Shown: one piece after another, positions 37,778 through 50,600 of the stretch | Position numbering within the stretch: the stretch's first letter is position 1 | Layout of the letters: each line of letters starts with the position of its first letter | Assembly (NCBI GenBank): GCA_030848705.1 | Contig: CM061238.1 | Location: 50,321,133 to 50,385,132, forward strand | Direction of reading: 5' to 3' | From: Heracleum sosnowskyi | Lineage: Eukaryota; Streptophyta; Magnoliopsida; Apiales; Apiaceae | Length of the DNA: 64,000 nucleotides | Program-made: the position numbers and the translations under genes | The notes under the pieces: model-generated | The model's input: only the letters and a program-made list of their open reading frames with translations | What the model was told of the DNA's origin: nothing | Database searches by the model: none

Positions 37778-38677
37778 TAATTTTGGTATAATAGAATTTT
37801 TTTTAAAACATATTAACCGTTGGATGGTGGTAAATCATGGGTGATTGATTAGTTCTCTCGATTCTCTCAAAAAGATAGGTTCTCTCTAGATCTTTCTCCT
37901 ATATATAATATCTCATTATATGCATGTGCATTGTAATTATTTATAACTCATAATCTTTAACATATTTTAAGTTTTAGATTTATTTGACACAAATACGTTT
38001 AAATCAACACAAGATAACAAAAAAAACAAAGAACTTTTATGTATAAATGCAATACAAACTTGTATTAAAATTGATATTCTACGCACAAACGTACAAAAAA
38101 CCAAACAAATCAATAGTTTACTCATATTAAGAAAATGCTCCTGCATTGCATGGGCTAAAGAACTAGTTTTAATTAAACAACCAACAAATATTAATAATAA
38201 AAAAAATAGTTTTTATTTATTAATTTTGTGGACCTTTGCGTTTATTTTTCTCTTCAACAACTTCAATTTAAACTAGTAAATTAAGCTTATGACACTTAAT
38301 TATCTACTAATTGATAACCCGTGTCACGGATCGTGATTAAAATATTAATCAAAACCATGATAAAATTATAAAAAAAATGAATCAAATCAATAAATTTTGA
38401 ATTATGTAATTATAGGAATCGAACCTGGAAAAAAAAGATCGATGAGTTAAAATTTATAATAAAAAAGAACTGACAAGCTGATTGATTTTTTAGCTAATAA
38501 CTCGGTATAAAAACATCACTTTTTGGTTTTTTTCTCTGCCAATGACTTCATGTGTTCTTAAAACTTTCCTGCATTCGGCAAGTACGACATATGCCAATTG
38601 AAACATAATGCACAAACCAAGTTCAGATTACCTATAGATATAATACATTCGTGATCTATAAAGACTAATCACCAGGT

Positions 38678-41600
38678 TCAGTGATTGAATTCAGAACTAG
38701 CCGTTGTTGCTCGACTCAACCGCTTCTTCCTATATCTCCATGCAACTTGAATACGAGCAGCTGCAAGTCCACGCCAGTAAGGAGATTCATACCTGCAAAG
38801 TAGCCAATCATTGCATGAGAATACATAATTAACTGATTTTCCTATCAATATTCTATAAATTAATGTATTTATAGCTCCTGTTTATGTAGAGAAGGGATCT
38901 CGAAAAGCTCTGGTGAGTTCCCCTGCAAACAGTCTTGAGACTTCCAAGGTGACAGCTGCTTAAAAGGTATACATACCTTCAGCTGAACTTGGCTCTATGT
39001 CGAGAGAACCCAAATTTTCAACTCAGGATAAGTAGTTTAGGAAAGACTAATATAAAATGATTTTAGGTATGACGGTAAGCTAACTTCACAAATCAGCTGG
39101 AAAACTATTTTACGTTTACATTTCATTTCTCTTTAGATCAGTACCGCTAAAGCACTACTCTGACCAATAGGGGTAGAGAATATTTAGACAATAATTGATG
39201 CACGGTAAATTCGTGTAAGTTCTGGACAACAGAAGGAAACTAAACTGGAGAAAGGGCTTGTACTTTGTTAGTTATTGAATGTATAATGGAAAGTTCGTAA
39301 TAAAGCTACCAATGATCTGATAGTATATATACATATATATATATAATTCACAAAATATCAAGTATGATACAAGATTTATAAATTTGTAAGCAGGAACAAA
39401 CAAGCAGGATGGTTAAACTTAGGCACTAATACAAGATTAAAATCTGTAAGCAGTTATAAACAATCAGGATGGTTGAACTTATGCACTAATACAAGATAAG
39501 AGCTAAACTACAGCAAGACCAAGAAAGCTGACAGGCAGATGCAATGTGGCGCCACTAAAAATACATTATTCTCACAGATTTTAGAATTACTGGTGCCGAG
39601 ACTAGCATAACCAATGAACTTTAGTATATTATGTATGTTTTAAGGTCTGATATTTTCATGTTCCAATAAGCCTGGGACTCTATAATCATTCACATGAAAG
39701 AAATACATTGTTAAAAGTAAAGCTGATTTTCTAATGTGTACACTTTTGGAATATTTGTCAAAGCCACTATGTCATCTTTATATTAAAACATAAGTTGGAA
39801 TGTGGTATGCGCGTTGCAACATCTGAAATGTAAATTAAACATAATGGAATTTTAGGAGGGCTTTGAAAGTCGAAGAAGCTACCGCAGTCACAGTTCAACA
39901 TTTGCTAGTCAAGTTTCTAATATTTGTAAACAGAATGTTGACAGAATATAATGGAAAATTTCATAAAAATTACCTGAGGGCACCTTGAACACGAGGATTT
40001 CTCAAAAACCTGGTGAAAAGACTAGTGACTTCTTCGAGGTCTGCAGCTCGGAGTGTACATGCCTCTACATTTGTTAAGCATCTTACCATTCTATTGCTTA
40101 GCAACTTGTGTCCAGGAATCCTGATTTGTTTTCCATCTGGAGAGAAACAATTTGTTTTTTAGAATGAAATGTATATTCTTGCAATATGATTACTTCTTAT
40201 GACCAGTAAAGCCATTGACGAATACTACTTTTTATTACAGCCATTGCAAATTTATAATAAACATGAAATTTGAAAGATTAGACCAAACCAAAGATACCCC
40301 ACACATCCCACACGGAAAATAGCGTTTGGGTAACTTAAATCAACAGTTAATAGTACAGGGTAAGAGATACAAACTCTTGATACCAATCCAACAATAAACC
40401 AAATTAGGGTTTATAAAGATATAGGCTCCCAGGAATTTATCTATATTTCATGTTGTTGTCTCAAAACCAATTTATAAAAGAATTATGACTTGTTAAACTA
40501 GAAAAAAGGCTTGAGATGAGTTAAAAGAAACAACCGTTGAACCTCGATTTAAGTAATAATCGATAAAATAATAACCTCGCTAAAATATATATATATTTTT
40601 CCGGTCCAAACATAATGGAGACGATATATTTTTTTTCTCAACAAAAAATACTCCATCTGTCCCTCTCATTTCTTTACACTTTCCTTTTTGGTACGTCCCT
40701 CTCATTTCTTTACATACCAAAAATAGTAACATTTTATAATATAAAATCCAATCACATTCACTACTTTCTCCACTATACATACTTTATACCCAATTTATAC
40801 ATTAAATATTGATTGGTCCCACCACTTTACTCATTTTTCTTACTTTTCCCTATTAATTTACACTTTTTCTTAACCTCCGTGTCGTCCCCTCAATGTAAAG
40901 AATTGAGGGGGACGGAGGGAGTAATAAACTCGATAAAGTAATTATTTTTTTCTTGATCCCGATGATGTCACTTTAAAGAGGTTTAACTATAGAAGGATGC
41001 AAGTCCTAAATCTAAAACGAAAATTCGAGACTTTAAGAATAAGTAAAAAAAGACAAAATATAAGAGCAATATAACACATTGATGGGTGTGGTGAAGAAAA
41101 TCTAGTTGATGAGAGAAGATTTACCTGATAGCAGAACTACAAACTGTTTGTTGGTTTGCCTGAGAGGTTTTGAGATTTAAGAGATATAAGCGAATTACCT
41201 TTATCAGAGCTAATCGATTTTTTGCAAGCTCGAAAGATCAGGAACAAAGAAAAGCAATAGGAAATGAAAAAAAATGAATAAAGAAAACTTCTAACGAAAA
41301 TTTCTTAGAGTGGTCATTTCAAAAAGCAGTCGTGAAGAAAATGATTGGTGGCATAAGGTAACACCTCATGTTTCATAAGAAAGAAATTTGGACGTGAAAA
41401 AGTTGTAGAAATAAAACTGAATAAAGTGTCAATTCAAGCATGTTGATGAAAAAGAACTACTATTTCAATATTAAAGGGATGTGTGCCAATAATTTAAAAT
41501 TGGTGAGAGGTGCATCCACAAATGGATTTCGTAGCAAGTGCTGCCAAAAAATAGTTTGTAGGGAGAAGTCCTCCAACCGAAGCGGCAATAATGGGAAACA

Positions 41601-44600
41601 CATCTATCAAACAATTTTTTACCACTTCGGAATACAAGGGAGTAGTTGGGAATAATTCATAGTTCTTTGAACAACGTTGGATTGTTCTTAAAATATTTGA
41701 TTATTTACCTGTTAGTAGCCAGAAGTTATTATAGCTACTATTTGAGAAACTTCTTAACATAGTTATCAATCTACCAATATAAATTAAACTTCTGAAACAC
41801 AGGTGTGTATTCAGAAAACACACTAAAGCAAAAAAAATCATTCTTTTTGCATATTATTTTCTTCTATTTTTCATCCCAAAAACCTACAAGAAAATGTTCA
41901 TAACTATTATAAATATTATATAACTATGTTGCTATGTTACATAAACATGTGTGTTTATAGAATATATAACCAGTGTATGTATATAGATATGCTAAGAAGA
42001 TAAAAGTGTGATGCACTTTGTTTCATATATTGGGGTCTGCCTCGAATTCCTAAATAATTTAAGAATCATAATATGAGTGGAATTCTTATTTGTAATAATC
42101 AAGGTGAGTCTTACTTTGCGAGAAATTAGTTGTAAAAGGACTACTATTCAAGACATGAAAGTTAGTAATTATTTTAAGGGAAAATGAATTTTTTTATCAC
42201 TGAACTTTATATACTTTTAGAAACCAACCACTGAACTATAAACTTTTAAAAACCAACCATATAAATTTATTTGTTTATATCACTAACGTTACTCTCGAAT
42301 TTCAAAATTAGCATTCCGTTAAAAAATCAGTGACGGAATGCTTAATTGATTCTAGATTGGTGCTTGAACCCTAGTTTGTATTAAGTCCCAATCTGAACAT
42401 CCGTTGGCCAATCATTTAACGAAATGCTAATTTTGAAATTCGAGAGTAACGTTAGTGATATAAACAAATAAGTTTATAGTTCAGTGATTGGTTTCTAAAA
42501 GTATATAAAGTTCAGTGATAAAAAAATTCATTTTCCTTTATTTTAAATACATTAGGACCGGAATAATTGGGGTACCTCTGAATATATATATTTGCAGAGT
42601 TTTTAGATAATTCAAGAGCTGTTTGACAGATACATAAGAGGGTTTTTGCATCAAGGCGATGACTATATTCAAGAGTGTTGACCGAGTGATTCCAATATTG
42701 TATTGCTTTATTATTTAGTGGATTAGTGAATAGTCCCCCGGGCGATTTCCATGTTAATCGGTTGTGTTTTTACTTTCCTGGTTGTTAATAAATTTTATGA
42801 ATGTCAATTGACCGTCAATGCGATTTTAACACTATACCTGCGTTGGCAAAATTATTTGATCCGATGGACGCTCGATCCGTTCCGCCCCGATTGAATTTTA
42901 CCAAACTTAAAATTTTTGGATTTGGATTTATTTTTTAAACCCAAATGTGTTTGGATTTAAGTTTTATGTGTACTAAACCGATGCCCAGCCCGAGCCCGAA
43001 ATCAGAAACCCATCCAAACTCGAAACTCGAAAAAACATGATATTAGTGCCAAGTATATCTATACTAAATTATTAATACCCGAACATTATCAGTACTAGCT
43101 TATAACCCGTGCGAAGTACGAGCTTCTTTTAATATACTATAATATTTCTTTCATAGTAAAAATATAAGATAAAATTTATATATATATTTCTTTTATAATA
43201 TAATATTTTTGGAAAAGCAGAGATTTTAGTAAGGACAAATAGAAAAGGTAACATATTTTAATTGAAAAAGGTAATTGCCTGTGATTTTTTTAGAAAAGGA
43301 GTGAATTTTGTTGTTTCGACTATTATAAGATAGTAATAAAAATATTTTTTTAAAACCAATTAAATAAGGCAAGTACCGTACCAAAAAACAGGTACCAAAG
43401 TCAAGTACTGTACCAAAAAACAGGTACCAAAACTTTTAATGTTTCGTCTATTATAATCTAGTTAGTCAGCCAATCATTAATTTGGTTAAAAACCTATTTT
43501 AACGGGTCTAATTATATTAAAAACCTATTTTAATTAAAACACATGTAAACTATTCTAATTTAAACCCATCTATAGGCCTACTTATTTTTAAAGATTTTTT
43601 TAACCGGTCAAATGTTTTAAAAATTCTGTTCCAACTGAAACATACATAACTATTTAAGTTTAAACACATCTCTAGAACCAAAGTAATATAAATACAAAAT
43701 AAAATATTAAAATTTTAATATAAATAATAAGATAAAAAAATATTAAAAGTACGCTTGCACGGGATAAGCTACTATATTTAATATGATATATACTATATAA
43801 TATAAATATAACATTATGTATATACATTATATGTTATATGTCATATGTTATATGGTAATATATTATATGCTACCTAATCATATATTATTACCTTTTCGGG
43901 TTTCGAATTTTGCCTCTTTCAAGGTTCTGGATAAACCCGAATCCGTTTCGACATCCGCCGTATCGTGTTCGGATTTTATTTTCTGGTTGGGTTTGGATAT
44001 GGATTTTGTCAAATCCGACCTGATCCAATGTGTTTCCATCCATAATTATGCCTAGCATGTTACATTAGAGGGCTGAGATTAACTAAAAGAGAAACGAGTG
44101 AGAGCCTTGGCCCATAAGCTATGAAAAAAGAAAAAAATAACAATATTACCCTGGACCTATTTGCTTACATTCTAAATCACTAGATAAATTTTCCCTATTT
44201 GCTAACAAAATATAATATCTCCCAAACAATTGTGTGCAGCTAACTAACTATATATAATAACTCCCAAACAATTGTCAACTAGGTTCAATATTATATATTT
44301 ATGTGTCAACAATAGAAGTTAATAGAAACTAAAGACAATGCATCATCACCTCTATTCACAGAAGAATGCTCGAGGCACCACCTCAGAAGTTCTTCGCCAC
44401 AAACATCCCCTTCCGACAAAGGAACACTATTCTTATCTTCTCCGATGCTCTGAAGCTTCCCACGAACAATGAAAACCATCTTATCAATCAAGCCTCCAGG
44501 AACTAAAATTCTGCTTCCTTTTATATATGTTTTTGTTTTCAGTCTCTCACGCATGGCATCCAAGATGGGTTCGTCCATCATACCAAAGATCCGGACCTAT

Positions 44601-47600
44601 TAATACAAGATTTTACACTATAAATGACTCCAGTGTGCTGTCAGAGTAATATAAACCAAAATATGGCATAAGATACAAGTAAGATATTCAAGCTCACTTT
44701 TTTGACAAATTTAAAGAGGTGTCGACGTATATCTCTTTGAAGATCTTCAGGTAGATTCTCCAATAGCATAGTTTCATTTACACCTCTGGTGGCAGCCCAA
44801 TTATAACGTTCTGATTCAAGAATTTGCCTGTGTAAGCGCTCAAAACAGGTCAACTTTCATTAAAGTCGATAATCAGTAAGGCGGCCACAATTTTTACCTC
44901 CTATGAAGCTAGTTTATACATTAACAGGAGAGGGAAGCGTATTTCTGAGGGAATGAAATGAAAGAGAGTTTACTGGCCAGGAAAAAACAGATTGAAAAAA
45001 AAAAATACTACTATGTAATTCAAGCAAGTGAACAAATTAAAACTTTTAAGAGCAACCAAAATTACATCACAGTTGATGAGGCCTCAGTTGCATCAAGTGT
45101 CTGTTTGTAAATGTATATTTATACAGGCTGGGTCATAACACTTCAAGTTAAAAAATGCTACACAACTAGTAGTTTCACAAAATTTGAATACTTAAAATGT
45201 CAGTGTGTCTATATACTTGTTACATCTTGGTTATAGTTGCTTAAAATACATTTATTTGAAAGGCAAGTGTAGTTAATGACGAGGACCCCAACCCTATTTT
45301 TATAAAAAAGAATAAACAATTGTGTGCTTTATATATACATATTAAAAATTTGCATTCTAAAAATATAATGTGCGCTGATTTCATTGAAAGATGTCAGATA
45401 GATGATGACATGCATACCCGAATAAATTAGGTATTCACAATGAAAGATTACACAAAAGCCACTGAATCAAGACCAGCAAGTAAACAATCAAAATGCAGCT
45501 CAACATAGTATAAAGAAGGTCAGACCCAGTTTGCAAAAATTTGGGAACAAAAGCCCGAATTAACAGCGGTAGTCAGGTGAAACATTGTTATACACGTTCT
45601 TTAGTCACTGGACAGTGAGAGATAGGGGTGTAAATGAGCCAAATAGTTCGTGAGCTACTCGAGCTCGGCTCGTAAAATATTCGAATTCGGTTCGATAATA
45701 ATCGAGCCGAGACCTAACTCGAGCTATTCGAATAGTTTACCGAGCCGAACTCGAGCTATTCGAATAGTTTACCGAGCCGAACTCGAGCTACAACTACTCG
45801 TTTCATGAGGCTCGCGAGCCTAATCGAGCTTATATTATTATTATTATTTTTTTTTTATTAGTTATATGTTATTTATATATTATTATAATATAATTATTCA
45901 ATATTTATATATATTTTACATATTTAATCGAGCCGAACTTATTGGATTCAAGCTTTTCTCAATATTTAGTAAAATCAATTCGAGCTTTCGAGCCGAACTC
46001 GAACATATCGAACTTTGGTCGAGCCGAGCTTCGAGCTTGAAATTTATGGCTCGGTCGAGCTTGAACTCAAGCCCGAACTATTTAGTCGAGCTCGAACTCG
46101 AGCCTGAACTATTTAGTCGAGCTCGAACTCGAGCCTGGCAATGTTCGACTCGACTCGGCTCGTTTACAGCCCTTGTGAGAGAGCAGTAATCATACAGAAA
46201 ATCAATAACTGTTCTGTTTGGTCTAGAAGAACATGGACATTTAAGGAATTAAGACTTAGATTTCATTACAGAGATGATTGATAGAATGGCTAAACTGAAG
46301 AAAGGAATAATTTAGAAAAATTTACCTTCGATGTTCCTCCGGCAAGCGTCGATGCCTCATCCACTGCTCAACATCCCGACGCCTTAAAGACATTTCTAAC
46401 CTCCTAAAAGAAGAAATTTGAACAAAACATATTTAATTACATCTAAGGAGACATCAGACCTAGCTTGCACAAATTGTAGAGCCATTCTCCATAGCATTTG
46501 AAACCCTATACTTTTAGTAATGAGATTTATAACATATATAAATGTACAGAAACTCTTTTTTTCTACAATCATGCAACCTGGATGAAACTGAACACTATAA
46601 AGCATAATTGATATAAAAAATGCATTGACATCCTCTTACATGTGTATACTTTCATGCTCGTCGTTTGAGAATATCTATTAGGGCAAATATAATAACAGAA
46701 ACATCATATATAGATAATTTCATATAGTAGATGTCAAGATTACAGGAACGGCTAATCTCACTTTATCTTTATCTTTTCAGTCTTTAATTTCCATCTATAT
46801 CGTTCTTACCAATATTTTCACTTAAATAGCAATCATTGTACTGACCAATAGGTTGAATGCTGCAATGATTGTACCATTTATGGTGTACTGATTGTAACAT
46901 TGACTATAGTCGATTATCACAAATACAAAACTTATGAGAAAAAGTTTACCTTTACAAGTTAAAATTTCTTTGACTGCTAAACATCCACTTAACTACAAAC
47001 AGCTAGCCGAGGCAACACTAATATGTCTGTCTTATAATATACAAATCTATACATTGTCGAACAGGGTTTTTGTTTCCTTCATCGAGGGGTATATTTAGAG
47101 TTTGACTATTTTATGTTGGTGAAATGAGAACTAAGAAATGTTTAACACTTAATATTTCTAACGTTCTAGTGCTCTGCAAGCAAAACAAACTATATTCTGT
47201 TTGTACTATTATAAATGTACTAAACAGTCAGAATACAGATACTTATATAAAAAAAAATTGGTATGTATATTTCTATTAATCAGCTCATAGAAATTGTGGT
47301 CCCTATATTAGACTAATGTAGGAAAAGATGTTCTAAAGCTCTCAACTAAAATAATATCATCAGATTTTTGTAGGACCTTTCCCCAATCAATCACTATTAA
47401 AATAAAATACTAACCTGCGTCCGAGAGCCTGGAGAAAGTTCTGCATATTTCCAATGAGAAGAGCAAAAAGCAGAAGACCCAGGCCAATGATGGCCATAGT
47501 GAAGAGAACTTCCCAAACAAAATAACTTGGAGTTTGATTTCCAGCCACAGTACTTATTTGCTTTGTAAAGAACAAAGATGAATTACCTCAATGAGAAACA

Positions 47601-50600
47601 TGTCAAATTTATCATTACTCAAATGAAACATTAATAAAAACAAGTACTCCAATTTAAACTAGTGCAAAATTTGCCCACTTATTTATGAAAAAAGTTGCAC
47701 ATTTCAAGGAATTATTCAATGCAACCGTTGTAAATCTCATGATGCCAACATAGCGCACAACTTACAACACTCACTCAGTCAAAAGAACCACAGACATATA
47801 TGATAAAACATTCTCATGAATCAATCCGGTTTAAGATAAAGTTTATAACAAGTATTACAATACTAAGATAGAGGGATCCAACATGGATATGGACACTCAA
47901 TACTTCGTTTTGGGTGAAATAACATGCAAAAAATTCAATACATTGCCAAGTCGACACAAGTATTGATGTTGGACTATTCAGTTAAGCCAAGGAACATGAA
48001 GTACTAATATCAAATACTTACAACCAGACTAGTTAAATTTGAGTTTGTTTACTGTTTAAGGATCTCACTATTAAAACAATCGACCCCCATCGTTGAATAG
48101 TTTGAAAAGCTTAAAACCTTGAGAGTTGGTTAAGGACTTTCTTATATCATAGATGCACAAAAGAATACGAACAAGTTCCAACATATTAAATGTTTTAGCC
48201 TTATTTCTTCTTTTTTGGGTTTTCGTCATTTCTTTTGGATGTCTTCCCTTCCCTTAAAAGGATAGCATCATGGAGTCAATAATAAACAACTAAACCTTCC
48301 CCTTCCTCTATCTACCTACACAAGTTCTTTATCTGACATCCTTTATCTCACTGCTACCACTAGTTACAATTTTATGGATGTATGATATCACATTAACGAA
48401 AGAGCTTGGAAACCAGTTCATTGCACACACGTGTTTTGTACGTTCATAATTCTTCACTGGATATGAGCTTTTCTGAAAGTACATATTTAAAAATTACATG
48501 TTCCGCTAGTTTACACCATATAGGAATGTACGTCCATCTAAGAAAAAGAATGGAAAATGAACGAATTGAGGAGAATACCTGGAAACCCCAGAACAATGAA
48601 TATATGTATCTCGTGGTAAGATCAGACTTTATGGTAAGATTAACAGTTTGTTTGTAGATTCCATATGAAAAACCGTCTTCACCAAAACAAGCACTAGCTT
48701 TGGTGCTGTTTGTCCATTCATTCCATCTTTGATCATCTTTAAACCTCTCATCTTCGTTTCCTCCCCCACAATCTATAAAATCTATGCACCAACCATGAGC
48801 ACATGCATCTCTAAGACATTGATTTACCCTCTGCATGTAGTAGTACAGAAAACAAGATCTTACAATATTGTAGTGACTAAGAAAATTAAGATACCATAAA
48901 AGGGACATATTAGATTGTCATTCTCGAAATGTTGAACAAAACCAAAAGTGTAAAGTGACGACACCAATGAGAATGTGTCAAAGTGTGAAACATCGAAGGC
49001 ATATCAAGTTGTTTTGCTTGAGTTAATCAGAACATGATCTTGAATTAATATACTAGTATAATTCAACTTTTCGAAATATTCTAATGGGTGCATAAACAGA
49101 AGAATTTGCTACAGATTCCAAATAAAAAAAATCTCATGGGTGCATAACAGGAGAATTTGCTACAGGCCTTAAATAAACTGTAAATGTTGAAGTAACATTT
49201 TATAGTTCAAGAGACAATACAGTGGTGCAACATACTAATGAGTATGAGAGTATCTCTTTACTTTGAGTAGCACAGCAAAGGGCACAAATGAGATAAATAT
49301 CCCATATACTATTCTCTACCACTAGATATTGATAATATTGTTATTTCAATTATCTAGAAAAAAGTTACTATTATATGGACTTAAGGGAGAAAATTCTTAA
49401 TTTTCAAAATGTATCTATAAAAAACATGTATAGAAAATTGACTAGAATATGATCAATATAGATAAGCAAAACCCCTTTTTAGTGAGCGGAAGTACCAAAA
49501 AATTTGTTATCATTATTTATTTCAATTTTATTTATTTTTTAATTTTTCATACTAATACAACTACTACTTCTACTATAAGTACTCTAAATATTATATATTA
49601 AAACAACTACTACCTCTCCTACTACAAATCCTCTAAGAACTCTATATTATTATTAATAATGATAGCAACAATCTATACTCTTTCATTAATAAGGGAAATA
49701 GTTTTTTGGTGGAATACAATAGTACTAAATTACCAAATCTTGGTTATCACTATATTAATTGATTTCACTCTAAGCTCGGGTTTGATTCCCTGCAACTACG
49801 TAATTACACAAGATTAATTTATTTTATTTCATCTGAGGTTCAATTCCCTATAACTACAAATTTAAATAATATTTTATTTAATGAAGATTTTCATCCTGAT
49901 TTCATTGATATTATTAAATAATATTTATTTATTATAGACTTCAATCCTAATTTCATTGATATTATTAAAAACTATTTATTTATTTATTTAACGTTATGTA
50001 TGTTTCAAAAAAAAGAAGAATGTATTTCGTAAGAAAACCAACAAATATATTACCAAGAATTTGCACGTGCATCATATCACATAGTAAATACTAAAGATAT
50101 TTAATATATATCATCATCAATTAAAAAAAATAATTAACAAATAAATTATGGTAAAATAGAACTTAAATTTTAGAAATATTAGTATCCGAATATCAGAAGT
50201 AAATATTATTAAAATTATTTAACTAAAATTATATAATAAAATTAAATTTCCTTCAAATAAATAAAAATTAGTTATTTTAATATTTAATTTCCTTCTTTTT
50301 TGCTAAATTATAATTTCCTTCCTACCAGCGTGTATTTATAATAATAGGAAATGTTTTTACTCAAATATTCAACTAACCTGTAATCCAAAGAGATACCAGC
50401 ATGATCCAACCACGTGGCCAGACAACACAAATGCGAGGAGATTGATAACAAAATTTGCCCACGCAGACTCAAATATGAAGCCACTTGCAGACTGACCAGC
50501 AAGCATAGGAAGAATCCTATACAGCCTAGGAATATATTGAATAAGAATTGCTGCTCGCAAAAAGTTTTTTGCATAATTCGCCCCTGATGTTCCTTTAAAC

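Noticed and set aside
41440..41655. Small plus-strand ORF in gene B intron 10
   Set aside because: The matching DNA in copy A is frameshifted and no family resemblance is seen; chance ORF.
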